DNA of 64,000 nt, taken from Rhodoferax_B ferrireducens_A (GTDB lineage Bacteria > Pseudomonadota > Gammaproteobacteria > Burkholderiales > Burkholderiaceae_C). Positions 37,113-45,955 of this stretch are shown piece by piece; position 1 is the stretch's first letter; each line of letters opens with the position of its first letter. Under the pieces are notes generated by a model, which had not been told where the DNA came from, ran no database searches, and worked only from the letters and a program-made list of their open reading frames with translations. The stretch is taken from contig NZ_JAVDXT010000002.1 in the NCBI RefSeq assembly GCF_031458075.1, positions 620,001-684,000 of the forward strand, given 5' to 3'. The translations under genes and the position numbers were made by a program.

Positions 37113-38080
37113 GCACCACCTTCCATGCAGGCGAGCGCGCGGTGCAGCAGCGCGCGGGTGTGGACCAGCGCATGGCTGAAGTCGGGCCGCGCGTGATACG
37201 CGACTACATGCCCGACCAGCACCGCGACTTCTTTGCCCAGCTGCCCTTTGTGGTGCTGGGCAGCGTGGATGGCCAAGGCCAGCCCTGGGTCTCGGTGCTG
37301 GCGCAGCCGCCGGGCTTCATCCGCTCGCCGGATGCGAGCCGCTTGCGGATACAGGGACTGCCGGCCGCGTCGGACCCGCTGGCGCGCAACCTGGTGCACG
37401 GCGCGGCCATCGGCCTGCTGGGCATAGAGCCGCACACCCGGCGCCGCAACCGCATGAACGGCCGGGTCACCGCGGTCGATGGCGCTGGCTTTGGCTTGGA
37501 GGTGGACCAGAGCTTTGGCAACTGCCCCAAGTACATCCAGGCGCGCGAGCCGGTGTACCTGGCGCCGACCCACGTGCCGGCAGCGGCGATTGCTGGCGAT
37601 CGTCTTGATGCCGCTGCGCTGCAACTGGTGCAGGCCGCGGATACCTTCTTCATCGCCACGGCCCATCCCGATGCCGGTTCCGACGGCGATCGGGCCCAGG
37701 GCGTGGATGTGTCGCACCGCGGTGGTAAACCAGGCTTTGTGAAGGTGGAGGTGGATGCGGCCGGCCAGCAGTGGCTGACCGCGCCCGACTTTGTCGGCAA
37801 CTTCTTCTTCAACACCCTGGGCAATCTGGTGGTGCAGCCGCAGGCGGGCCTGCTGTTCATCGACTTCGATAGCGGCGATCTGCTGTACCTGGCGGTGCGC
37901 GCCGAGATCGTCTGGGACGGCCCGGAGCTGGCCAGTTTCACCGGTGCCCAGCGGCTGCTGCGCATGCAGGTGCAGCAGATGCGGCGGGTGCCGGCGGGAC
38001 TGGCGCTGCGCTGGGGCGAGGCCCAGCTGTCGCCGGTACTCGAACCCACCGGGGCCTGGGGCCCGGCTCAGGCGGCGTAG
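37109..38080 (+). CDS. Pyridoxamine-phosphate-oxidase-like FMN protein
   Basis: A 323-residue protein with a PNPOx-like split-barrel FMN-binding core (FVVLGSVDGQGQPWVSVLAQ near the N-terminus, LGIEPHTRRRNRMNGRV, and DFVGNFFFNTLGNLV towards the C-terminus). Two split-barrel halves seem to be present. Family members act as flavin reductases or oxidases; the substrate here is unknown. Co-translated with the GST gene, so a role in handling glutathione adducts or quinones is possible. It converges on the racemase gene with a 13-base overlap. Confidence 0.8.
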   Translation: MSTTFHAGERAVQQRAGVDQRMAEVGPRVIRDYMPDQHRDFFAQLPFVVLGSVDGQGQPWVSVLAQPPGFIRSPDASRLRIQGLPAASDPLARNLVHGAAIGLLGIEPHTRRRNRMNGRVTAVDGAGFGLEVDQSFGNCPKYIQAREPVYLAPTHVPAAAIAGDRLDAAALQLVQAADTFFIATAHPDAGSDGDRAQGVDVSHRGGKPGFVKVEVDAAGQQWLTAPDFVGNFFFNTLGNLVVQPQAGLLFIDFDSGDLLYLAVRAEIVWDGPELASFTGAQRLLRMQVQQMRRVPAGLALRWGEAQLSPVLEPTGAWGPAQAA

Positions 38081-38796
38081 GCCCGCTGCGCTAACGCCTG
38101 GGCCAGTACCTGTGCCGGGTTGAACAGGCGCAGCCCGGCAGTTTGGGGGGCTCCGTCCAGCGCCAGCGGAATCTCGGTGCAGCCCAGGATCAGCGGCGCG
38201 CCGCCATGGCGTTGCGCCAGGGCCTGGGCCACTTCGCCGAAGCAGCGCTGCGCCAACGGCATATTGCCGGCTTTCACGCCGTCGTAAATGCCTTGCATGA
38301 TGCGTGCGCGCTCGGCCGGCGTGGGCAGATGGCATTGCACGCCGGCGCGCGCCAGGGCCTGCTCGTAGACGCCGCTGCGGTATGTGCCGTCGGTGGCCAT
38401 CAGCGCGGCGGCCGGCACGCCATGGGCCGCCAGATTCAGCGCCATTTCTTCGGCGATGTGCAGCACATCCAGCTGCGGAAACCGGTCCTGCAGGCGGCTG
38501 TGCCAGGCATGGGCGGTATTGCAAGGCATGGCCACGCAGCGCGCACCCAAAGCGGCCAGGCGGCCCAGCGCTTGCAGCATCGGCTCCAGCGGCTGCTGTG
38601 CCCAGGCCGCATCGGCTTCCAGCGCCCGTGTGCGGTCCGGCACCGGCACCTGGGCCAGCCAGTGCTCGGGAAAGTGCTGGTCGCTCACCGCCAGGCCCAG
38701 GACCTGCATGCGTTCTATGCAGGACTGGACGAACAGGCGCACAAAGTCCGCGCCGGCGGCGGGCCCCATGCCGCCCAGGATGCCTACGACTTGCAT
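38068..38796 (-). CDS. Aspartate/glutamate racemase family protein
   Basis: A 242-residue cofactor-independent racemase. The start VGILGGMGPAAGADF, the two catalytic cysteines in AMPCNTAHAW and LGCTEIPLAL, and the length all fit. It would interconvert L- and D-aspartate or a related acid in the cytoplasm. It lies two bases after the amino acid binding-protein gene and divergent from D-amino acid dehydrogenase, so it probably belongs to a D-amino acid use module. Confidence 0.88.
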   Translation of the reverse strand: MQVVGILGGMGPAAGADFVRLFVQSCIERMQVLGLAVSDQHFPEHWLAQVPVPDRTRALEADAAWAQQPLEPMLQALGRLAALGARCVAMPCNTAHAWHSRLQDRFPQLDVLHIAEEMALNLAAHGVPAAALMATDGTYRSGVYEQALARAGVQCHLPTPAERARIMQGIYDGVKAGNMPLAQRCFGEVAQALAQRHGGAPLILGCTEIPLALDGAPQTAGLRLFNPAQVLAQALAQRAYAA

Positions 38797-38798
38797 TT

Positions 38799-39686
38799 TT
38801 AGACCGCCGGCTTGTCGCTCAGAGCTTTGAGGTTGTCGCGCAGCTCCTTGCTCATGGGCAGGTTCAGGTTCTGGCCCTTGGGTGGGATCGGCGACATGAA
38901 CCACTTGGTGTAGAGCTTCTCGAACTGGCCGGACTTCATCATGCCGCCGATCACGCCATCGACCAGTTGTTTGAACTGCGGGTCGTCCTTGCGCAGCATG
39001 CAGGCATAGGGCTCGACCTGTAGCGAATCGCCCACCACTTCCCATTCGGCCGGGTTCTTGGCGTTGCCGATCAGGCCGAACAGCAGGATATCGTCCATTG
39101 CAAAGGCGGAGGCCCGGCCGCTGTCGACCAGCAGCATGGCGTCGTCGTGGTCCTTGCCGAGCTGGATTTCCATGCCCAGGTTCTTCTCCAGGTTGTATTT
39201 GCGGATCACCTGGGCATTGGTGGTGCCAGAGGTGCTGGCCACGGTTTTCTTGGCCAGGTCGGCGTAGTTCTTGATGCCCGCGGCCTTCTTCACCAGCAAG
39301 CGGGTGCCGGTGTAGAAATGGTTGATGGCGAATTGCACGTCCTTGCCGCGCACGGTGTTGTTGGTGGTCGAGCCGCATTCCAGGTCGATGGTGCCGTTCT
39401 GCAGCAAGGGAATGCGGTTTTGCGAAGTGACGGCTTGCAGCGTCACTTTGAGGTCGGGCTTCTTCAGCTGCTTCTTGACCGCATCGACCACGGCGTTGGT
39501 GATCTCCACCGAAAAGCCTTCGGGGGTGGTGGCGCCGGCCAGGTAGCTGAACGGCACCGAGGCTTCGCGGTAGGCCACGGTGATCTGGCCGGATTCGGCA
39601 ATTTTCTGCAGCGTGTCGGCGCTGGCCGATGTGGCGGCCAAACCGGTTGCCAGAAGCACGGCGGACAGGAGAGGGGAAGTTTGCAT
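38799..39686 (-). CDS. Polar amino acid ABC transporter, substrate-binding protein
   Basis: A 295-residue periplasmic binding protein, GltI/GlnH type. A Sec signal peptide ends at about residue 23 (ATSASA before DTLQKI). The core PFSYLAGATTPEGFSVEITN and CGSTTNNTVRGKDVQF is typical of glutamate/aspartate binders. No permease or ATPase gene adjoins it, so it must use components encoded elsewhere or act as a sensor. First gene of a unit with the racemase. Confidence 0.88.
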   Translation of the reverse strand: MQTSPLLSAVLLATGLAATSASADTLQKIAESGQITVAYREASVPFSYLAGATTPEGFSVEITNAVVDAVKKQLKKPDLKVTLQAVTSQNRIPLLQNGTIDLECGSTTNNTVRGKDVQFAINHFYTGTRLLVKKAAGIKNYADLAKKTVASTSGTTNAQVIRKYNLEKNLGMEIQLGKDHDDAMLLVDSGRASAFAMDDILLFGLIGNAKNPAEWEVVGDSLQVEPYACMLRKDDPQFKQLVDGVIGGMMKSGQFEKLYTKWFMSPIPPKGQNLNLPMSKELRDNLKALSDKPAV

Positions 39687-39767
39687 GGTGGCCCTTGGTG
39701 GTTGGAATGTGGGGGCAGTTTAGGAGCCACTGGCAGCCCCGGATAGTGCATTTTTCGGGGCAGGGTA

Positions 39768-39780
39768 TTACATAAAGTTA
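39768..39780. promoter_or_regulatory. Candidate LysR box (T-N11-A) upstream of dadA-like gene
   Basis: TTACATAAAGTTA, an AT-rich imperfect dyad within an otherwise GC-rich 177-base divergent promoter region between the binding-protein and D-amino acid dehydrogenase genes. A LysR gene lies just beyond dadA and is the natural candidate to bind it. Confidence 0.35.
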
Positions 39781-39863
39781 TGGGCGGCAGCGGATTTGGA
39801 ACTGTTCAGCCGCGCAGCCCGCACCTAGAGTCGGTGCATGCCAATCAACCAGGGTGAGCGCAA

Positions 39864-41135
39864 ATGCATGTATGTGTTTTAGGGGCCGGTATCGTCGGGC
39901 TGGCCACGGCCTATGTGCTGCACCAGCAGGGGCTGGAGGTCACGGTGGTGGACCGCGCCACGCCCGGTGCCGGCGCCAGCGGCGGCAACGGCGCCCAGCT
40001 TAGCTACAGCTATGTGCAGCCCCTGGCCGACCCCGGCATTTGGCGGCAATTGCCCAAACTGTTGTTGTCCGCCGATTCGCCGCTGAAGCTGCAGCCGCAG
40101 TGGGACTTGCAGCAGTGGCGCTGGGGCCTGGCCTTTCTGCGTGCCTGCAATGCCCGCACCTCGGCCAACAGCACGGCGCAGCTGCTGCAGCTGGCGGCGC
40201 GCAGCCGGGTCGGCTTTGAGGCCATGCTGCAGGACCTGGCGCTGGACTGCGACTTCAGCCGCACCGGCAAACTGGTGGTCTACACCAGCGCCGACGCCTT
40301 GGCCGCGGCTGGCCGCCAGGTGGCGCTGCAGCGGCGCCTGGGCAGCGTGCAGGAACTTGTGTCGCCGCAGCGCTGCGTGGAGCTGGAGCCCGCGCTGCAG
40401 CACTACCAGGCCCGCATGGCCGGCGCGGTCTACACCCCGGACGAATGCGCGGCCGACTGTCTGAAGATCTGCGCCGGCCTGCATGCGGCGCTGCTGGCGC
40501 GTGGTGTGCGCTTCGTGCTGGGCGCGGAGGTGCAGGGCGTGGCGCGCCAGGGCACAAGGATGGACGCGGTGCAGACCACGGCGGGCAGGGTGCAGGCCGA
40601 CCAGTTCGTGCTGGCCCTGGGCAGCGCCAGCCCGGCACTGGCGCAGCAGCTGGGGCTGCGCTTGCCGGTGTATCCGCTCAAGGGCTACAGCATCACCCTG
40701 GAGATTGCGGATGCACCGCACACCGCGCCCCGGGTCAGCGTGACGGACGCGGCGCGCAAGGTGGTGTTCGCCCGCATCGGCAGCCGCCTGCGCGTGGCCG
40801 GTATGGCCGAGCTGGTGGGGCAGGACAGCCGCATCCCGCCCGCGCGCATCCAGAGCCTGCAGGACAGCACGCACGCGCTGTTCCCCGGCTGCGTGCCGGG
40901 TGCCGATGTACAGCCCTGGACCGGCATGCGCCCGGCCACGCCCACCGGCCTGCCGCTGGTGGGCCGGCAGGCGCGCGGGCCGGAGAATCTGCTGCTCAAC
41001 ACCGGGCATGGTGCCCTGGGTTTGACGCTGGCGTTTGGCACGGCGCAGCAGCTGGCTGACGGGCTGCTGGGCCGCGATGTGCTCAGGTCGGCTGCAGCGC
41101 TGCTTCCACGACCTGCTGCACACACTGCGTCATAG
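39864..41135 (+). CDS. dadA: D-amino acid dehydrogenase (DadA-like)
   Basis: A 423-residue membrane-associated FAD enzyme deaminating D-amino acids to 2-oxo acids with electron transfer to quinone. FAD motif LGAGIVGLATAYVLHQQG is at 6-23, and the DadA family block ASGGNGAQLSYSYVQPLADP follows; the C-terminal GMRPATPTGLPLVG and LNTGHGALGLTLAFG are diagnostic. Neighbours (racemase, amino acid binder, aminotransferase, EamA exporter) support an amino acid role. Its last 53 bases overlap the LysR gene tail to tail. Confidence 0.9.
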   Translation: MHVCVLGAGIVGLATAYVLHQQGLEVTVVDRATPGAGASGGNGAQLSYSYVQPLADPGIWRQLPKLLLSADSPLKLQPQWDLQQWRWGLAFLRACNARTSANSTAQLLQLAARSRVGFEAMLQDLALDCDFSRTGKLVVYTSADALAAAGRQVALQRRLGSVQELVSPQRCVELEPALQHYQARMAGAVYTPDECAADCLKICAGLHAALLARGVRFVLGAEVQGVARQGTRMDAVQTTAGRVQADQFVLALGSASPALAQQLGLRLPVYPLKGYSITLEIADAPHTAPRVSVTDAARKVVFARIGSRLRVAGMAELVGQDSRIPPARIQSLQDSTHALFPGCVPGADVQPWTGMRPATPTGLPLVGRQARGPENLLLNTGHGALGLTLAFGTAQQLADGLLGRDVLRSAAALLPRPAAHTAS

Positions 41136-41991
41136 CGCTGGCCAGCAGCGAGCCTGGACGGTTCACCGCGCGCAAGGCTTTGATGGGCACCACGATCTGC
41201 GGCTCCAGCACCAGCACGTCGACCTTGCTGGTATCGGCCGACAAGGCGGTGCAACTGTCGACCAAAGCCACGGCCAGGCCATGGTGGGCCAGCGCCAGGG
41301 CCGCGTGGTAGGTCTGCACCGTGATGGCCGACGACAGGCCGACGCCGGCCTCGCGGCAGGCATGGCTGAGGGTCGAGCCCACCGGGTCGCGCACGTCGAT
41401 GTTGACCACCGGCGTCTGGGCCAGATCCGCCAGGTTCACCACACCCTGCTTGACCTGCTTGGCGCTGAGCACGCCCTTGGGCGCCACGCAGACCATGCGG
41501 CCGTCGGCCAGGTGCCGCTGCTCCAGCGAGGGGTGGGCGATGGCGCTGAAGACAAAGCCCACGTCGGCCTCCTGCAGCACCAGTGACGAAATGATTTGCG
41601 GCGAGTGCAGCGCGTCCATGGTTACCACCACATTCGGGTGCTGCTGGCGGAACAGCTTGAGCGCCCGGGGCAGCACCTCGTAGCTCAGCGCCAGCACCGT
41701 GAGTATGTGCAGCTCGCCGTCCTGGTGGCCTTGCTTCAGGCTATTGGCCAGGCGCTGCACGTCGTCCAGCTGGGCAAACAGCCGCTCGATGTGCGGGTAC
41801 AGGGTCTGCGCCTCGTTGGTCGGTGTGAGCCGGCCCTTGGTGCGCTGGAACAGCGGAAAGCCCAGCTGCAGCTCGGCATGCGCCAGGACCCGGCTGACGG
41901 CCGGCTGGGTGACGTTGATCAGCCGGGCCGCGGCGCTGACGCTGCCGGTCAGCATGATGGCGTTGAAGACTTCGATGTGGCGCAGGCGCAT
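41083..41991 (-). CDS. LysR-family transcriptional regulator
   Basis: A 302-residue LysR protein (MRLRHIEVFNAIMLTGSVSA start; INVTQPAVSRVLAHAELQLG recognition region). The effector domain includes VVNIDVRDPVGSTLSHACRE. AGGAAA ribosome site precedes the ATG at 41991. It converges on and overlaps the dadA-like gene by 53 bases and lies 13 bases after the EamA gene, suggesting regulation of this amino acid module. Confidence 0.9.
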   Translation of the reverse strand: MRLRHIEVFNAIMLTGSVSAAARLINVTQPAVSRVLAHAELQLGFPLFQRTKGRLTPTNEAQTLYPHIERLFAQLDDVQRLANSLKQGHQDGELHILTVLALSYEVLPRALKLFRQQHPNVVVTMDALHSPQIISSLVLQEADVGFVFSAIAHPSLEQRHLADGRMVCVAPKGVLSAKQVKQGVVNLADLAQTPVVNIDVRDPVGSTLSHACREAGVGLSSAITVQTYHAALALAHHGLAVALVDSCTALSADTSKVDVLVLEPQIVVPIKALRAVNRPGSLLASAMTQCVQQVVEAALQPT

Positions 41992-42004
41992 AAGATTTCC
42001 TCGT

Positions 42005-42919
42005 TCAGGGCAGTGTGGCCAGCAGCACGCCCAGCAGCGCCACGCCAAAGGCCAGCAGCTGCATCGCGCCCAGGGTTTCGCCCAGCACCAGCACGCCGGT
42101 CAGCGCGGTGGCAACGGGCAGCAGCACGGTGTACACGCCGGCCTGGGCCGCAGGCACCACGCGCAGGCCGGTCATCCACAGCCAGACCGTGCCTATGCTG
42201 GCCGCCATCGCGTAGAACACCAGCAGCACCCAGATGCCAGGGTGTACGCCGGCAAACGGGAACGACAGCGCCAGGTAGACGCCCATGGGCGTCATCAGCG
42301 CCAGGCCCCAGAGGTTGATCAGTGCGCTGATGCGCTTCGGGCCTATGCTGCCGGTGAGTTTTTTGCCGATCACCGCATACGCGGCCTCGCACAGCACCGC
42401 GCCAAACACCAGCAGATTGCCCCATAGCGGGTTCTTTGATACCAGATCGGCCTCTGGCGCAGGTAGAGATTGCGCAAGATGCTCTTGTTTTGATAGTGCC
42501 AGCAAGCCCATGCCGAGTACGCCGCAGGCCACTGCCGCCCAGACCCGCAGGCCTATGCGTTCGCGCAGCAGCAGCCAGCTGAGCAGCGCCACGGTGGCCG
42601 GAATCGCCGCCAGGATCACGCCGGCCGACACCGCCGTGGTCATGCTCACGCCGTACAGCATGCAGATCGAGAACAGGAAGTTGCCCAGAAAGGATTCCAG
42701 AAACACCAGCCCCTGGGTGCGCCGCGACATCGGGCCTTCCGAGGCCGGCTTCTTCAGCCAGGGCAGCATGGCGATGGCCGCAATCCCGAAGCGCAGCCAG
42801 GCCAGCAAGAACACCGGCAAGGCCACGACCAGCGGCTTGCTGAGCGCCACATACACACCCACCAAGGCCATGCCAGCAGCCAGGCACAGGCGGGCGACGA
42901 GGGGAGAGGGGTGGAACAT
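42005..42919 (-). CDS. EamA/DMT-family exporter with repeat-derived loop
   Basis: A 304-residue inner-membrane exporter with two EamA repeats of about five helices each. Start LCLAAGMALVGVYVALSKPL; second repeat NLLVFGAVLCEAAYAVIGKK and AGVYTVLLPVATALTGVLVL. Between the repeats a polar stretch SKQEHLAQSLPAPEADLVSK (about 20 residues) is encoded by a family A repeat (42436-42498). It ends 13 bases before the LysR gene and lies downstream of the aminotransferase; an amino acid is a plausible substrate. Confidence 0.88.
   Translation of the reverse strand: MFHPSPLVARLCLAAGMALVGVYVALSKPLVVALPVFLLAWLRFGIAAIAMLPWLKKPASEGPMSRRTQGLVFLESFLGNFLFSICMLYGVSMTTAVSAGVILAAIPATVALLSWLLLRERIGLRVWAAVACGVLGMGLLALSKQEHLAQSLPAPEADLVSKNPLWGNLLVFGAVLCEAAYAVIGKKLTGSIGPKRISALINLWGLALMTPMGVYLALSFPFAGVHPGIWVLLVFYAMAASIGTVWLWMTGLRVVPAAQAGVYTVLLPVATALTGVLVLGETLGAMQLLAFGVALLGVLLATLP
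42436..42498 (-). repeat. Family A repeat inside the EamA coding sequence
   Basis: On the plus strand it reads GGCCTCTGGCGCAGG, loop, TTGCGCAAGATGCTC and TTTTGATAGTG, closely matching the copy at 60294-60360 (GCCTCTGGCGCA, then TTGCGCAAGCAGC and AATAGTG). It keeps the reading frame and encodes the loop between the two EamA repeats. Confidence 0.65.
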
Positions 42920-42929
42920 CGTTTTATGG

Positions 42930-42975
42930 TTTTGATAGCGGGCAGCGCAGACTGTACCTGCGCTGGTGGCCTGAA
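42930..42975 (-). repeat. Degenerate family A repeat upstream of EamA
   Basis: TTTGATAGCGGGCAGCGCAG, loop, CTGCGCTGGTGGCCTGAA: both arms (CAGCGCAG and CTGCGCTG) are paired but altered from the consensus. It lies between the aminotransferase and EamA genes. Confidence 0.5.
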
Positions 42976-42987
42976 CGGCTTGAAGTG

Positions 42988-44352
42988 TCAGACGGCTAGA
43001 AATGCGTCCAAGCCGTCCAGCAGCTTCTGCACATTGGCCGCCGTGGTCGCAGGTGATACCAGCAGCATGCTGTGGAAGGGCGTCAGCAGCACGCCGCGGT
43101 TCAGCATGAACAAATGCAGCAGGGCCTCCAACGCCGGCTGGCTGCTGCGGCGCACATCGTCGGCGTTGCGCGGCGGCTGGGCCGCGCAGTGCAGTTCCAT
43201 GCGCGCGCCCAGCTGGGTCAGGCTCCAGTCCAGGCCGTGGGCGGTGATGCGCTCGCGCAGGCCGTGTGCCAATGCGTCGGCCAGCGCCAGCATGGGCGCG
43301 TAGGTGGCGGGTGTGTGCAGATGGGTGAGGGCGGCGTGCAGCGCGGCAAGGGTCAGCGCGTTGCCGGCCAGGGTCGTGCCGATTCCGCTATGGCCTTCGG
43401 GTGCCGCCTGCTTGGCGTCACGCATGCGCTGGGCCAGCGCATCGCTGAAGCCGTAGACCGCGCAGGGCAGGCCGCCGGCCACGGCTTTGCCGATGACCAG
43501 CAGGTCCGGCGCCAGGCCGTGCACGCGGGCGTAGCCGCCGCAGCCGGTGGAAAGCGTATGGGTTTCGTCCAGCGCCAGCAGCGTGCCGTAGCGCTGGCAC
43601 AGGGCCTGGGCGGCGGCCCAGAAGCCAGGATCTGGCAGCACCAGGCCGCAGTTGGTCAGCGCCGGCTCGGCCAGCAGGCAGGCGACCTGGCGGTCGGCCA
43701 GCGCGGCCTCCAGCGCGGCCAGGTCGTTGAACGGGACGATGCGCGTGAAGGCCGCGTGGTTGTGCACCTGGCCCAGGATAGACGGGCGGGCTACGGTTTG
43801 GCCATCGACCAGATCGACCAGGGTGTCGTCCACCGCGCCGTGGTAGCAGCCGTCGAACACCAGCAGCTGCGGCCGCTGGGTCACGGCGCGGGCCCAGCGC
43901 AGCAGGAAGCGGTTCGCGTCGCTGGCGGTCAATGCCATCTGCCATTGCGGCAGGCCGAAAGTGGCGGCCAGCAACTGGCCGACCTCGGCGGTCAGCGTGG
44001 AGGGCAGCATGCTGGTCAGCCCGCGGCTGGCCTGCTGGGCAATCGCCTGGGCCACCGGCGCCGGGCTGTGGCCGAACATGGCGCCGGTGTCGCCCAGGCA
44101 GAAATCGCTGTAGGCCAGGCCGTCGGCGCACAGCAGCTGCGCGCCCTGCGCCTGCTGCACGCACAGGCTGGCTGGGCTGGGCCAGTCGCGCATCCAGTGC
44201 AGCGGCACGCCGAACAAGAAGTGTTGCGCCGCCTGCTCGGCCAGGGCCATGGAGCGCGGGTGGCTGGCACTGAAGCGCTGGGTTTCGGCGGCGAAGCGCT
44301 GGGCCAGGGCGGCCGGGGCGAGAGCAGGGTGCTGGGGCAGGGCAGAGGTCAT
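42988..44352 (-). CDS. Class III PLP aminotransferase (glutamate-1-semialdehyde aminomutase-like)
   Basis: A 454-residue pyridoxal-phosphate enzyme. The cofactor residues are visible as D262 in LALDETHTLSTG and the Schiff-base lysine K289 in LVIGKAVAGG; FDGCYHGAVDDTLV is the family aromatic-binding block. The divergence of several blocks from true HemL, plus the amino acid neighbours, argues for an aminotransferase or aminomutase acting on an amino acid rather than in haem synthesis. It runs towards EamA and LysR on the same strand. Confidence 0.85.
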   Translation of the reverse strand: MTSALPQHPALAPAALAQRFAAETQRFSASHPRSMALAEQAAQHFLFGVPLHWMRDWPSPASLCVQQAQGAQLLCADGLAYSDFCLGDTGAMFGHSPAPVAQAIAQQASRGLTSMLPSTLTAEVGQLLAATFGLPQWQMALTASDANRFLLRWARAVTQRPQLLVFDGCYHGAVDDTLVDLVDGQTVARPSILGQVHNHAAFTRIVPFNDLAALEAALADRQVACLLAEPALTNCGLVLPDPGFWAAAQALCQRYGTLLALDETHTLSTGCGGYARVHGLAPDLLVIGKAVAGGLPCAVYGFSDALAQRMRDAKQAAPEGHSGIGTTLAGNALTLAALHAALTHLHTPATYAPMLALADALAHGLRERITAHGLDWSLTQLGARMELHCAAQPPRNADDVRRSSQPALEALLHLFMLNRGVLLTPFHSMLLVSPATTAANVQKLLDGLDAFLAV

Positions 44353-44488
44353 GGGCAGAAAGCTACCACGCCGCCAGCTGCGGCGGCGAAAGCGGGGCGC
44401 ACGGCATGTTTAAGGTATGAATTGAAATCATGTATTTTGGAAAATTCATCGATATTCAGAAACGCTGCCCATCCGTAATATCAATCGC

Positions 44489-44677
44489 ATGCAAAAGAAC
44501 CAGCCCACCAACCTAGTAGATTTATTCATCATCTGCCACAGCTACCAGCTGATCCCGTATGTGCGCCATGCCGGCAGTCGGGTGCTGCATCCGGCAGCGG
44601 CGCAGAGGCCCGCGCCAGTCCGGACGCCCGGCTTCTTTGCGTATCTGGGCCAGCTGCTGGCGTCTGCCAAGCATTAG
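44489..44677 (+). CDS. Possible small protein
   Basis: A 62-residue frame (MQKNQPTNLVDLFIICHSYQ start, GFFAYLGQLLASAKH end) between the divergent aminotransferase and the binding-lipoprotein gene. No ribosome site stands out. Codon use is reasonable and the ends look protein-like, but nothing else supports it. Confidence 0.35.
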   Translation: MQKNQPTNLVDLFIICHSYQLIPYVRHAGSRVLHPAAAQRPAPVRTPGFFAYLGQLLASAKH

Positions 44678-44772
44678 CGCGCTGGCCGTGGGGAACTTTG
44701 GGCAGGTGGCCTAAAGCGTGCTTGTGTTACATAGGATTACAAATCAACCCTTGTTACACCGGAGTCTTCCCC

Positions 44773-45927
44773 ATGCTAGAGCGATTTTCCTGCAACAGCC
44801 TACCCACCTTGGCGGGTATTGCCTGTGCCCTGTTGCTGCAAGGCTGTGACAGCCCACCCGCCACCCTCAAGATCGGCGTGGCCCAGCCTTTGACCGGCAA
44901 CCTGGCCTCTCTGGGGCAGGATTTGCTGAACGGCGTGACCCTGGCTGTGGACGAGCTGAACAAGGAGGGCTTCAAGATCGACGGCAAGCCGGTGACCCTG
45001 GAAGTGGTGGCCATGGACGACCGGGCCAATGCCGATACCGGCAAGGAAGTCGCGCGCCAGCTGGTCGACGCCGGCGTGGTGGCCGTCATCGGCCATCTGA
45101 ATTCGGGCGTCAGCATCGCCGCCGCGCCCATCTATGCCGAGAAGAGCATTGCCCAGATGGCGATCTCCACCAACCCCAAGTACACGGCGCTCGGCCTGGC
45201 CACCACCTTCCGGCTGGTAGCCAACGACACCATGCAGGCCAAGGCCATCGGCAGCTATTCGGCATCGCAGTTCAAGGCCACCAAGTACGCGGTGCTGGAC
45301 GACGGCACCACCTACGGCAAGGACCTGGCCGCCGGCGCGGCCGTGCAGCTCAAGCTGGCCAGCAAGGAGGTGGTGCTGACCCAGTCCTTCGACGACAAGA
45401 CCAAGGACTTCGAGGCCTTGGCCGGCAAGCTCAAGGCCTCAGGCGTGGAGGCCATGGTGTCCACCCTCAACGACTTCCAGGTGCTGGCGTTGCTGGACGC
45501 GCTGAAGAAGATCGACTACACCAATGTCTCCCTGCTGGGCGGCGACACCATCAAAACCACGCTGATGCTCAAGGGAGGCGGCGCGGCGGCGCAAGGCCTG
45601 TTTGCCACCTCGCCGATCCAGGAGGCCCGGGAGTTCCCGGCCGGCCCGGCGTTCCTGGACAAGTACCGCGCCAAGTTCAAGATCGAACCAGCCTACGCTG
45701 GCCACTACACCTACGACGCCACCTATGTGCTGGCAGCCGCCATCCGCCGCACCAAGTCGGCCAAGCCGGCGGCCATCGTCGAAGAGCTGCGCCGCATCGA
45801 CGGCTATGCGCCCGTTACCGGCTCCATGAAGTGGGACGCTAAGGGCGAGCAGCGTTACGGCGTGATCGGGGTCTACCGCGCCCGCGACGGGCTGTGGGAG
45901 CTGCAGGTGCGATCTGATGTTTGGTAA
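44773..45927 (+). CDS. Branched-chain amino acid-type ABC binding lipoprotein
   Basis: A 384-residue LivJ-type receptor. A lipobox ALLLQGC near residue 26 marks it as a lipoprotein. The core LKIGVAQPLTGNLASLGQDL, then DDRANADTGKEVARQLVDAG and YGHYTYDATYVL-like region (AGHYTYDATYVLAAAI) is typical. It would bind an amino acid or small amide in the periplasm. No liv permease or ATPase genes adjoin it. GGAG ribosome site precedes the ATG at 44773. It lies 218 bases upstream of the ATP-grasp pair. Confidence 0.88.
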   Translation: MLERFSCNSLPTLAGIACALLLQGCDSPPATLKIGVAQPLTGNLASLGQDLLNGVTLAVDELNKEGFKIDGKPVTLEVVAMDDRANADTGKEVARQLVDAGVVAVIGHLNSGVSIAAAPIYAEKSIAQMAISTNPKYTALGLATTFRLVANDTMQAKAIGSYSASQFKATKYAVLDDGTTYGKDLAAGAAVQLKLASKEVVLTQSFDDKTKDFEALAGKLKASGVEAMVSTLNDFQVLALLDALKKIDYTNVSLLGGDTIKTTLMLKGGGAAAQGLFATSPIQEAREFPAGPAFLDKYRAKFKIEPAYAGHYTYDATYVLAAAIRRTKSAKPAAIVEELRRIDGYAPVTGSMKWDAKGEQRYGVIGVYRARDGLWELQVRSDVW

Positions 45928-45955
45928 AGCCCGCCGCAGCTGGTAAGAGGGCCTT

